Shown: piece by piece, positions 1 through 8,681 of the stretch
Layout of the letters: each line of letters begins with the position of its first letter
Position numbering within the stretch: position 1 is the first letter of the stretch
Source of the DNA: Physocladia obscura
Lineage: Eukaryota; Chytridiomycota; Chytridiomycetes; Chytridiales; Chytriomycetaceae
Length of the DNA: 12,081 nucleotides
Direction: 5' to 3'
Assembly: GCA_027596945.1 (NCBI GenBank)
Contig: JADGJH010001077.1
Span: 1 to 12,081 of the forward strand
Program-made: the position numbers and the translations under genes
Notes under the pieces: model-generated
What the model was told of the DNA's origin: nothing
Databases searched by the model: none
The model's input: only the letters and a program-made list of their open reading frames with translations

Positions 1-231
1 GTTCACAATGGCAACAATTAGGAAGAGAAAGTAGATGGTCACAAAAAGGAAGCGAAAGAAGTGGAGGAAGGAGAGGATTGGCATGAAATTTTTGCCTGAT
101 TTCAGACCTCATTTACTCAACTCGTTGGTGTTAGGAAGCACCTGAGTGAATGTAATTAGTAACACAACAAAGTGAGAGATTACAAAATAATGTTGCAATC
201 CACCAAGCACCAAGTGCTATCTGCCATTTCA

Positions 232-308
232 TGTGTAGTATTGTTGGTTACATCATCAAGTGCATCATGAGATTGTGCATAGCATGCATTGTGTGTAGTA
301 TTGTTGGT
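232..308. repeat. 17-bp direct repeat, offset 60 bp
   Basis: The 17-mer TGTGTAGTATTGTTGGT occurs at 232-248 and again at 292-308, exactly 60 bp apart. Both copies sit among GCATTG-type words. This may be the remains of a 60-bp tandem repeat whose units have diverged between the conserved parts. I see no third copy in the window. Confidence 0.6.
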
Positions 309-581
309 CATTTGCATTGTTGAGCTGTGTGGTTGCTGCACTTTAATTGTGAATTACTGTCAGTCAATGCTTGCCATGTTTGGCCATACAGAACTGCATT
401 GTGTCATCATCTGTTTTATTTACAGTGAAGGGTAGGTGGATTATCATATGAAAACTTTAAAACTCTACACAAAATTACAAAAAATAAATATAAAAACAAA
501 TATACATCAGATAATAATAAAAATGTTAACAAAAAAAAAAAAAGCAGGCAAGATCATGCTAAATAAATTACTTTACATGAA

Positions 582-602
582 TTTATAATGCTTTTATAAT
601 GC
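582..602. repeat. tandem TTTATAATGC pair
   Basis: TTTATAATGC is repeated at 582-591 and 593-602 with one base between the copies. It is followed by GCATTG copies at 611-616 and 631-636. This is part of the repetitive AT-rich tract, and no function is apparent. Confidence 0.5.
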
Positions 603-895
603 AGCACAATGCATTGATAAAATTGATTTTGCATTGTAAATAAATTTTAAAGGTATTTGCAATTACTTTGTAATGTACTTAATTTGTTTGAAAAATTCAT
701 TTAGTTCATTGCAATTGCATTGCAAATGGAGGGCATGGTGTAAATTAACAACTTTATGATGTATTATAAAAAATTCCAAAAAATTAAAATTCATTATTAT
801 TTATTAACCCGGTTTTCTGATACATATCAATCAATTTAGGAAAATAACTACGCACAGTTATTGTAAGTGTACATGCATGTACGTACATATTTGAA

Positions 896-906
896 TGTGT
901 GTGTGT
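896..906. repeat. TG microsatellite
   Basis: A short alternating TG run lies just after a palindrome-rich stretch (TACATGCATGTACGTACATA, near 869-888). It is a simple sequence repeat with no coding context. Confidence 0.5.
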
Positions 907-1502
907 TTTTAATTTAGATTGGATGGATTTTAGAAAGGGGAATCAAAATTACCAGGTAGCAAGAACACAATAGCATCAATATTCAGTTGTATCAAACCCA
1001 TGCTGTACCTGTCAACTGTTCAAATAACTTCAAAAAGAAGTAATTCCAAAGTTACCATGACTAGAGGAAGATAAAGGATTGAAAATATTTTTGTTTGAGG
1101 TTTTTAATTATTTATTTGATTTTTGAGTTGCTATTGGTGGTTATAGAGGCAAAAGAAGAAAAAAGATTTAGATATGGATGTTGCACAGGACTATTCGGGG
1201 AAGAAAGATTCAGCAAGATGCTACTTGATAATGCCTTCCTTCCAGCTATCAGAGTATGTGCAACCACCTGTCACTTTCCAAGTGAAAGTAAAATGAATTT
1301 TCTATGGATAAGTGAAAATCAAATTTGTTTAGACTGTTTTTTGTCTTAACAAATTTCGACAAAAAAAATTATGTTGGGGTTTTTGAAGATTTCTGCTCCT
1401 GACAAGATAAATTACTTTTCCACAATTACACTATTTTGCTCAAAATTTATCCTTGCCCTATTTTTAAATAATTATGAAAACAGGAACAATAACCTCTCTC
1501 TT

Positions 1503-1508
1503 TTTATT
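1503..1508 (-). terminator. candidate polyadenylation signal of the CCDC28-like gene
   Basis: AATAAA on the minus strand begins one base after the TAA stop of the CCDC28-like gene (stop at 1510-1512). If used, the 3' untranslated region would be very short, as expected in a compact genome. A chance match in AT-rich DNA cannot be excluded. Confidence 0.3.
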
Positions 1509-1509
1509 C

Positions 1510-2082
1510 TTACATTGCGTCGCTCATGTCTTGTAAATTCGTCATCAGTCCATGTATATCAGCCTCTCTTTTAGCAATACTCTCCCGTCGCCGTTCAGAA
1601 TAAGCCTTCTCGTTCATTTCATTCGACGTGTCAGCACTATGTTGGCCATCTGGGTTCCTAAGCAGCACATTAAACAATAAATGAGATAATAACAAAAAAC
1701 TAAAACACAAAAAAACGAACATACAATTCATTGAACGAAAGTCGCAAAGACGCAGATCCCATCTCCAAATGCTTTCGAGCTAGATCCATCTGCATTTTTC
1801 TGTATTATAATCAAATTTAACAAAAGTTGACATTCAACAATCTGCTTGTTTTTTCTTGTTTTACCGCAATCCATCCAACTGCTTCCTCATTTTTTCTGCT
1901 CCACTTTGTCCATGACCGCCGGATCCGATACTACTACCGCCGCCAACTCCGCCGCCGCCGCCTTCTGAAGATGAGATCGAGGAGACTGCGGACTTTGCGC
2001 TCGAAGTATTTGGTCGCCGAGAGCTGGTGTTACGTCCAATCATCAGTGGCGGTTGTGCTTGAGGTGTCTTCTTCCCAAACAT
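1510..2082 (-). CDS. small coiled-coil protein, CCDC28-like
   Basis: Three exons on the minus strand (2082-1865, 1799-1725, 1657-1510) join through introns of 65 and 67 nt to give 146 residues. Both joins keep the frame: an Arg codon and then a Leu codon are completed across the junctions. Residues 1-40 are polar and Ser/Thr-rich. Residues 41-60 are a Gly/Ser linker with several Gly runs. From residue 61 to the end the protein is charged and predicted helical, with MQMDLARKHLEMG near 75-87 and a final ADIHGLMTNLQDMSDAM segment. The order and spacing of these two helical pieces resemble the C-terminal domain of the CCDC28A/B family, a small coiled-coil family of uncertain biochemical role. That match is my own eye alignment and is weak. 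The start at 2082 is the ATG that opens a sensible protein; the frame stays open further upstream but has no support. The neighbouring SPFH gene ends only 61 bp upstream on the same strand. Confidence 0.5.
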
Positions 2083-2143
2083 TGTCTTTGCTTTCAGCGA
2101 AATTTTTTGAATTTTGAATTTTATTGTTTGTGTTGTCATATTT
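2083..2143 (-). promoter_or_regulatory. 61-bp spacer between two minus-strand genes
   Basis: This short spacer lies between the stop of the SPFH gene and the ATG of the CCDC28-like gene. It must hold both the end of one transcript and the promoter of the next, unless the two are transcribed together. It is A/T-rich, and a minus-strand AATAAA lies at 2120-2125. Confidence 0.5.
2120..2125 (-). terminator. candidate polyadenylation signal of the SPFH gene
   Basis: AATAAA on the minus strand begins 18 bp after the SPFH stop codon (2144-2146) and about 40 bp before the next gene's ATG. It is a canonical hexamer in a plausible place, but the sequence is AT-rich enough for one to arise by chance. 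Confidence 0.35.
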
Positions 2144-2521
2144 TTAATGAGCAGCAGCAATCTTCTTTGCTTCAGGAGCATCACCAGTTTGTCTTGGCAA
2201 CTCGTTGAAGTGGTGAAAGTCTGGTGGAGATGGAATACTCCACTCAAGAGAAACAGCAGCTGGTGTGACAACTTCCTTTCGGTTTCCATATTTGGTTTTG
2301 AAGAAAAATGCTGGGGAAAGAACTGTTGACCAGTAATCTGCTGCGAGATTGTGACCTGCTTGGTGCTCAAGAAGAAGGGGTGGGTCCAGAGCACGCAACT
2401 TGTCAGGAATGTTCAAATGTGTTGGAAAGGCTCCGCCTGGAATTAATATTTTTTTAATCACTAGTTCACCCGCCAAAAAAGAAGTACGAACGAATTTCAA
2501 CGCCTTCAACAGTGATTCCAT
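2144..2521 (-). other. overlapping open frame: possible free-standing Cox1-c isoform
   Basis: An ATG at 2521 inside exon 5 of the SPFH gene, in a different frame from that exon, opens 125 codons. The frame runs through intron 5 without a stop and enters exon 6 in its true frame. The first 18 residues (MESLLKALKFVRTSFLAG) are basic and amphipathic, like a mitochondrial presequence. Such a product would be a short protein of presequence plus Cox1-type tail, the size expected of nuclear Cox1-c proteins. I regard the spliced SPFH reading as the main product, because exon 5 encodes conserved SPFH sequence in the other frame. Use of this ATG is speculative. Confidence 0.2.
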
Positions 2522-3538
2522 AGTCGCTTTCTTTGGCTTTCAAAGCAGTTTCAACTTTAAGTGCAAGGTCTGAAGCAGTTGAGTCTAAGAGTGTTCCAGA
2601 GCTTCCGACAGAAATATTGGACACATTCTGCTCAAGTGCCCTCTTAATGACCTTGGCGGCAGCGCGTTCAGAATCAAAGTTGTTGCTCTCTGGGTCGACA
2701 TACAGAGCAGACTAAAATAATAACTGTAAGAAAGAATAAACAATCATCGAGAAGAAACTGAAACATAACGAACCTTTGCGGGGTCATTGACCTTGATGTA
2801 AGCCACAGCGTAAGCATTAACAGCGATTCCGTCTGGAAATATAAAGAATTAAAAACAAATTATTTTTGTCTTTTTCGAACAAATCAACTTCACCTTGAGA
2901 TTTCAAAGCAGGCGAGACTACTCCAAATGAGATTGTGTGGATATTCTTAACAGCTCTGACTTTGGTGAAAGGCAGTGTGATGTGGACTCCAGATGAAAGC
3001 ACAGACCCACTTTCTGTGACCCACACTTCACCATGTGGAACAATAGTTACACCCTGAATCAAAATGAGTCAGAAAAATGCACAAAAAACAAGAATGAATA
3101 CGCCATTGAACCATTATCTTAAAAACCCGTATTCATCGCTGATGAACAAGAATCGCTGCGCGAAAAGCTAGAAAGGAAAATATATACATACACCAAGAGT
3201 TGGCTTTTGACCTTGGAATGCGTCGGATGATGTCCAAAAGTCCCACTTCTTTTCGATTGGGTGAAGCTCGCGCACTTGCTCAGCTGGAACGCCGTTCGAA
3301 AACGGAGTGACCGGAACATGAACATATGGAACAACAAGGCCGTGACTGTGACGAACAGTCTGCGTAATAATAGATGGAGATTTAATTTTTTTTAAAACAC
3401 GACATGTTAAAGCAGATCGTGCAAGCAGCATTGAGTCAGAAAAGGCAAGGATACTGCTGGAAATATATTAAGTTGTACCTGGAAGACTGCTGCTTTTTGC
3501 TGTCGAGCGACGACGGTAGTAAGCTGAGTGAATCTCAT
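2144..3538 (-). CDS. mitochondrial SPFH (stomatin-like) protein with a Cox1 C-terminal tail motif
   Basis: Six exons (3538-3479, 3359-3192, 3053-2894, 2832-2774, 2711-2492, 2436-2144) give 319 residues with every junction in frame. Residues 1-30 are rich in Arg, Gln and Thr with no acidic residue, like a mitochondrial targeting peptide. Residues about 77-235 form an SPFH/band-7 domain: it opens GVTIVPHGEVWV, has DGIAVNAYAVAYIKVNDP in the middle, and ends GITVEGVEIRGAFPTHLNIP, matching the fold order of stomatin-like protein 2. SPFH proteins scaffold inner-membrane complexes. I see no membrane-spanning segment. Residues 285-303 read SLEWSIPSPPDFHHFNELP, the signature of the extreme C-terminus of cytochrome c oxidase subunit 1, a protein normally made in the mitochondrion. 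Nuclear Cox1 C-terminal pieces (Cox1-c) are known from Acanthamoeba and other protists; the fusion to SPFH is what the exon joins here imply. An alternative unspliced start at 3431 is also open. Confidence 0.8.
2195..2251 (-). other. Cox1 C-terminal signature within the SPFH gene
   Basis: These codons give the LEW..PSPP..H.F.ELP pattern (residues 285-303) that closes bacterial-type and mitochondrial Cox1 proteins just after the last membrane helix. The preceding residues, from about 236, are not SPFH-like and include aromatic, Pro and Lys/Arg stretches. A charged, Ala/Lys-rich 16-residue extension follows the motif. Confidence 0.65.
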
Positions 3539-3739
3539 TGTTGGAGAGAAAAAAGGCAAAACCGACAAAATTCAATTTTTGGTTTGACGGTCTGTGCCAA
3601 TCCGTAATCTTGCAACTATACGGACGCTTTTTTTGCCTTTCTCTAATCTTCTTCTTTGTGCTATTGTAATCTCTGACAACTTGTCCAGATGCCAGTTAGT
3701 TCAGTTTGAAAGGGGGAAAAAGAAAGAGCAAAAAAAGGA
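3539..3739. promoter_or_regulatory. divergent intergenic region, SPFH gene and GCK kinase
   Basis: This 201-bp spacer separates the divergent starts of the minus-strand SPFH gene (3538) and the plus-strand kinase gene (3740). It must contain both promoters. The plus strand has an A/G-rich run just before the kinase ATG (3709-3739) and a pyrimidine-rich patch around 3630-3660. I see no clear TATA box. Confidence 0.6.
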
Positions 3740-6700
3740 ATGGAATTGTTCGAAACACTTGAGCGTATTGGTGAGTAACTGTGGTTTCTGCTGCATTTGT
3801 TTTCTCTTTTACTTTCACACCGACTTTGACAAAACAAATGTTAAATATTCAGGCCGCGGCTCGTTTGGTTCTGTTTACCGCGGGTAATTAATTGTCGCAC
3901 CAAGTTTTTTGTCAAGCTGATTAGCAAACTACTGCAGACGTCGAAAATCAAATGGGCAAATTGTCGCCATTAAAGTATTGGATTTAGACACTGATGACGA
4001 AGACATTGTGGATGTCCAGAAGGAAATTTCTGTTCTATCCCATATTGACAACGAATACATCACTCGCTATCACGGAAGCTATCTAGTGGGAACAAAGTTA
4101 TGGATCGTCATGGATCTGGCTGCAGGTGGTTCGCTTAGAAATCTGGTTCGTTTGCTTTGTGTCATTATTTTCGAAACATCAGTGACATACCGGTTGTTAG
4201 CTAAAATCTGGAGCTATTGAAGAGCGATGTATTGCCATTGTGGCCCGTGAAGTTCTATTTGCATTGGTGTATCTTCATAAATCCGTTAAAATTATACACC
4301 GCGACATTAAAGGTTTTTTTTTTGTTGTCTGATCAAACATACACAAACACAATAAAAATGTAGCTGCAAATATTTTGTTGACGGATACCGGTCACGTTAA
4401 GCTATGCGATTTTGGTGTGGCCGGCCATATGTTATCAGCTGGAGCTCGGCGAAATTCATTTGTTGGGACTCCTTATTGGATGGGTACTCAAACTCAACTT
4501 GGTTGTAATGTATCGATGTATTCACGTGTTTTCATTCAGCTCCGGAGATTATCACTCGATCACAATATGACTTCAAGGCGGATATATGGTCTCTTGGAAT
4601 AACGATAATAGAGTTGGCGACTGGAAATCCTCCCTTTGCAAACCACGATCCGCGCAAAGCAATGTTTTTAATTCCACGTTCGCGGCCAGCTCAACTCGAA
4701 GGAGACTTTTCCCCGCAGATAAAAGAATTCATTGCGCTTTGTTTGACAGAAGAGCCGGAGCAGGTGATACGTCTGGTACTTTAACATTGATTCTAAAAAC
4801 ATCGAAAAAATCAGAGACCCAGTGCCGAAGAACTGTTGAAAACGCGATTTATTAAAGGAGCACCCGCAAAAGGATTTTCTTTGATTAGAGACTTGATTGA
4901 ACGCCATGAAGCTTGGAAGGCCAGCAATACCGGCGATCAAGCGTCTATACTAGAGTAAATTACAAAAACAAATTATCTGAAATTGTAAATTAATGCATAC
5001 ATTTTTAGGGAAAAAGAACTGCCGGAAATTGTTGACGCTGAAGAAGATGCATGGAATTTCGATACTTTCAACTCGAAAAGAACGAGTTATCTTCCTTCAG
5101 CCGGTGGTCTTCGTGCAAGTAGAGTATCTCGACGAAGCCTTCGTCCTCCCAGCAAAGTTGTCAGTCCAGGATCAGTCTTAGATTTTGCAAATGAAGAGCG
5201 TCTCTCGACAAATATACTCGTTACAAATGAAGTTGACGATCCATCAAGATTATTAATTTCAGACGGAGACAAAGAAGAAAACAACTGGGCTGTAAGGGTA
5301 TGTGTGTGTGGTTGTGTGTATGTGTACGCTTTGTCAGTTTTAGGGTTCAATAAACTTTTTTTTTCAGCAATCATCCAAAAAAATGAATATACCAAATCTC
5401 GACTCTGTGAATGACGACTATTGGCTGACCGTACAATTCGAAGCAATGACGATTCCAGTTGAAAAAGATAAAGGCTCTCCGCTATCAGCTTTTCAAAACA
5501 GAGGTACCAGCATTTCAAACTGTTTACGTGTAAAATAACCAAATCCTGAAATGATCATTTAAAAAATACAGAAGAATCGCTCCTCAGCACGTGGAAAACC
5601 GATCAAAGCTCCAGTATAGCTCCTGGGTCAAAACCGAGCAGTCTTCCAGATCCAACGGAGCCTCTTTTTAAAGAAGTTCGAAGTAACTCGTTGGCAATGA
5701 TGATGTCTCCTGATCCTTCATTTCCGGCATTTGCAAAAATGGATAGACTTAATGATAGACAATCGCGATCTTTGGAATACGACGTCCGAAAACAGAATAT
5801 CAAAAACTTCTTTGCAAATTCACCTTCGACAAGCCCAAAATCCTCTGCATTATCTCTGAAGCTCCTAACAAAAGAAACTGTAGTTTCCGAGTTTCAAGAA
5901 AAGTCACCGGAGCTTTCCAGTGCACCGCTACTGAATGTACAATCAATTCAATACAAAAATGTCGACGGTCCTTCAACCGGGCCTCGTTCTAGCGAAGAAA
6001 GACAACTTAATATTCGATACTCAGGTGCCCCAACACTAAGCCAAAATCAATCACTTCCAAACATTGCACCGCGCTCGTCAAGTATTCAGCAATCTACTGT
6101 AGTGAATGCAACAGTGTCACCTCTCCGCCGCGGTGTGAGTTTGACAAAATCTTCATCAACGTCTTCGCCACAAATTATACGCAGAAGCCGTTATGACTCC
6201 ACAACAACGAAATCGCTGCCACAATCGCAAAATTCAAAAATTTCTGAGTCAACTACTGAAAATGGGAAATTGTCTTTGATAGTCTCTCCAACTGTGGGAT
6301 CGGGAACAGTTACAACGGCAACAACAAAGTCAGCTCCAGCTGCAACAGCTCCATTGGCTGCCATAACGCCAGTCAGCATCGATGCAAATCCATTAATCGC
6401 TGCCAACAATGTAACGACGCCATTGAATACCAAAATTACAGACGTGTCGTCAGAAAACTCCACACATCTATCCTCTGCAACGATGGCAACGACAAAAAGT
6501 TCTTCAGCAAAAATCGAAACGCTTGATATCCCGAAAGGTAATTTCCGAGTGTCAACGCCGCCATCTTCGTTGGATGTACACGAAATTATGCACCGCGGAT
6601 CGTTCGCAGGATTCTCAAATTATTCGCCTACAAAAATATTGGACCAAACTCCTCCAAAAGACGGTTCGTTAATTTCGAATGTTGTTGCTGAAAAAGTTGT

Positions 6701-6830
6701 GACTTTGCGTACCTTGGATTTCAACATGATGAAAAATGATGAAGATGTTCACAATGAGATTATGGCGCGATGCAAAGAAACAGTATATATGCTGGACATT
6801 TTTGAGGCTTTATTTCTTGAGCAAGAATGA
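3740..6830 (+). CDS. GCK-III/Ste20-type serine/threonine protein kinase
   Basis: Ten exons (3740-3770, 3853-3883, 3938-4145, 4201-4312, 4364-4483, 4540-4763, 4815-4954, 5009-5297, 5368-5503, 5572-6830) give 849 residues, all junctions in frame. The kinase domain lies at the N-terminus (about residues 4-255): glycine loop [11 protein letters not shown] (11-21), catalytic Lys33 in VAIK, Glu50 in helix C, HRDIKAAN with Asp125 and Asn130, DFG at 143-145, and the Ste20 hallmark GTPYWMAPE (162-170). All residues needed for catalysis are present. The closing [15 protein letters not shown] after the domain matches the GCK-III group (STK24/25/26; fungal Kic1, Nak1, Sid1), which act in cell polarity and cytokinesis through MO25- and NDR-type partners; that role is inferred. 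The remaining 580 residues are Ser/Thr/Asn-rich, low in complexity and probably disordered, with many potential phosphosites. Intron 8 (5298-5367) is TG-rich. The first two exons are only 31 nt each. Confidence 0.88.
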
Positions 6831-6942
6831 AGGAGGTGTTTTTGTGTTTTGCATAAATCTCTTTATTTGAAGAACAAGGGAACTGTTTGTGTGAATTTTT
6901 TTTCTCCTTTTTTTGTGTTTCCCTTCGTAGTTCTTCCCATTC
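6831..6942. terminator. convergent 3' region, kinase and NDUFA9
   Basis: These 112 bp separate the stop codons of two convergent genes. The region is T-rich on the plus strand. Both transcripts must end here or overlap one another. Confidence 0.5.
6862..6867 (-). terminator. candidate polyadenylation signal of NDUFA9
   Basis: AATAAA on the minus strand begins 75 bp beyond the NDUFA9 stop (6943-6945), inside the convergent spacer. This is a plausible distance for a short 3' untranslated region. Confidence 0.4.
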
Positions 6943-8636
6943 TCAGTGCTCTTCAATATATCTCTTCAAGTCCTTGTGGTACGATGCTCTCTGCAGATGT
7001 GCTGGTCTGTAGATTCTGCAATATTCCAGAATTGTGTCTTCGACTGTGAGTGGAGTAATGTCAAAATCTTTGAATGTGAGAATTTCAGAATTTTTCGTTG
7101 GAATTTCGTCAATATACGCTCTCTCAATCTCATCGCGCGAGATCTGCACGAAGGGCATCGTCAGATTAAAGGCATCAGCCAGGCGTCTTTTTCAATTTAT
7201 TTTCATTGTTATTATCTGTACATTAAGTAAAGCCAAACTTACTTTGCAACAAATTTACTCGGGAACCACACATTTGGGAAACGCTTGGTAACATCCAAAA
7301 AAAGATCAACGAGTTGTATGTTCCTATACGCACGAGGTCTGACAAAAAGCAAGTTTAAAATAACTTAATAAGAAAATAAAAACAACAAACCCATAGACTT
7401 CAACTATTTTTCCAGCTGCTCTGTCATCTTTCAAAGTTCTGGTGATTGCTGCGGCAACATCACCAACCTGTTTCGAAAAATCCAAAAACAGATGACACAA
7501 TCATAATAATTAATTAAAATCAAACCAATTAAAAATACAAACGTAAACAGGTCTCAGAATAGTTTGTCCCTTGTTGTAAATTGGCAATCCCACCATTCCA
7601 AATTTCAAATACCCTGTTATTTCGACATAAATTTTCTGGAATTAAATTGAAAAACTTACATCCAATTCTATTCCAAAATCTGTCTTCGACTCCATAAATT
7701 GATGACGGACGGACAATTGTTGCTTCTGGGAACTCTTCACGAACAGCTATTTCACCAAGAGCCTGAAATAATAAAAATTATCATTAATAATTCATAGGAA
7801 AATATGAACGAGGATTTTTTATACTATTCGCGCAATACCTTGGTTCTCAAAAATTCCGATTTGCTATCAACGTCGGCACCCAAAGCTGAAACATGCACGA
7901 ATTTCGAAACGCCGAGTTCTTTGGACAATCTGGCCAACTTTCGTGCAATATCAACATGCGACTGTTCCATCGTAAAGTTTCTTGAAAAAGCGAAAAATAC
8001 GGATTTTTGTTATTTGTTTGATAAGCCTTATTGATAACAACATACTTCGTCGGATAGCTTTTTCCAATTAAGTTGATGACAGTATCGGAATGTCTAATAG
8101 ACCCAATGAGTTGTTCATCGTTTCGCACGTCAAAACGCTAATGGCAATTTTCGATTTTGTCAATATAATATCTGCATTGTTGATTTTTTTGTATGATTAC
8201 CAACTGAACAATTTGACCGAGATCCCCCATCAACTTCAAATGACGTCTTTCATCGTCAGTCCCTCTGTATGGTGTAACGACTTGCGTACCAGTTTTTCCT
8301 AATAACAGAAAAAATAATTACAAAACAGATAAACCTCGCTCAGACTGTATTAATACGCACCAAGATTGTTGACAACGTATCGCCCTAGAAAACCAGTGCA
8401 TCCAAAAACCGTGGCGACGTGACCTAGTATATCGAACAAAAAAAATCGCAGAAAAATTAATATTAAAAAAAAGGAAAACAAGCTCCTTTACCAGAGTTTG
8501 AAGATCTTCCACCGGGTCCTTCTTGTCTGTTGATACCAGCCACGCCCGCGGTTCTTTTTGCGATTGCCGCAAACGATCGGCGCTGGTCAAGCGAAACGAG
8601 TCGTCCAAGTGAAGATGCTTTTTGTGTATGAAGCAT
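6943..8636 (-). CDS. NDUFA9: NADH:ubiquinone oxidoreductase subunit NDUFA9 (39 kDa)
   Basis: Ten exons on the minus strand (8636-8492, 8423-8361, 8298-8201, 8137-8046, 7980-7839, 7762-7660, 7613-7543, 7467-7391, 7338-7243, 7186-6943) give 376 residues, essentially the length of the human protein (377). Residues 1-49 are a basic mitochondrial presequence rich in Arg and Ser. The mature part opens [20 protein letters not shown], with the Rossmann dinucleotide motif G56-x-x-G59-x-x-G62 of the atypical short-chain dehydrogenase fold. It then shows [28 protein letters not shown] and [20 protein letters not shown], all in family order. NDUFA9 binds NADPH in the peripheral arm of respiratory complex I and helps stabilise the junction with the membrane arm; it is not thought to be catalytic. 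The start is the first in-frame ATG after an upstream stop. It lies 45 bp from the divergent TPGS2 start and converges on the kinase gene. Confidence 0.93.
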
Positions 8637-8681
8637 TTTTTGCACATGAAAATTCACGAAAATTCACGAAAAAGAAAGGAG
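8637..8681. promoter_or_regulatory. 45-bp divergent promoter region, NDUFA9 and TPGS2
   Basis: Only 45 bp separate the NDUFA9 ATG (8636, minus) from the preferred TPGS2 ATG (8682, plus). The stretch holds the direct repeat AAAATTCACG (8649-8658 and 8660-8669) and an A/G-rich run. Earlier in-frame ATGs for TPGS2 at 8628 and 8646 exist; the one at 8628 would make the two coding regions overlap. Either the promoters lie inside each other's coding sequence or this short segment is bidirectional. Confidence 0.5.

Larger units (their letters stand above)
1..1500. other. AT-rich intergenic stretch with simple repeats, no supported gene
   Basis: I find no convincing gene here on either strand. Positions 460-840 are strongly AT-rich. 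The stretch holds a 13-base A run (531-543), a tandem TTTATAATGC pair (582-591 and 593-602), a spaced 17-bp direct repeat (232-248 and 292-308), a TG microsatellite (896-906), a purine-rich block near 20-80, and many copies of GCATTG. An open frame at 1095-1349 has no ATG at its start and no recognisable domain. A two-piece open frame on the minus strand at 1-232 is discussed as a weak candidate among the findings. The contrast with the gene-dense remainder suggests repeat-derived or degenerating sequence, but I recognise no transposon domain, long terminal repeat or inverted repeat. Confidence 0.6.

Noticed and set aside
142..232. Resemblance of the hydrophobic ALGAWWIATLF segment to the ionotropic glutamate receptor membrane helix
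   Set aside because: Only a few aromatic and glycine positions agree, the diagnostic YTANL motif is missing, and the gene model itself is weak.
2083..2394. Upstream extension of the CCDC28-like frame by about 104 codons
   Set aside because: It runs through the spacer and antiparallel-frame sequence of the SPFH last exon on the same strand; the sequence there is already coding in another frame and the extension is not protein-like.
4500..4602. Open frame reading on from the kinase exon 5 past GTPYWMG
   Set aside because: Splicing at 4484-4539 restores the conserved GTPYWMAPE and the following subdomain; reading through breaks the family sequence.
5087..5542. 151-codon open frame on the minus strand
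   Set aside because: It is antisense to exons 8-9 of the kinase gene, crosses an intron on the sense strand, and contains the reverse of a TG repeat.
6191..6463. 90-codon open frame on the minus strand inside the kinase gene
   Set aside because: It mirrors the Ala/Thr-rich low-complexity part of the kinase tail; no independent coding signal.
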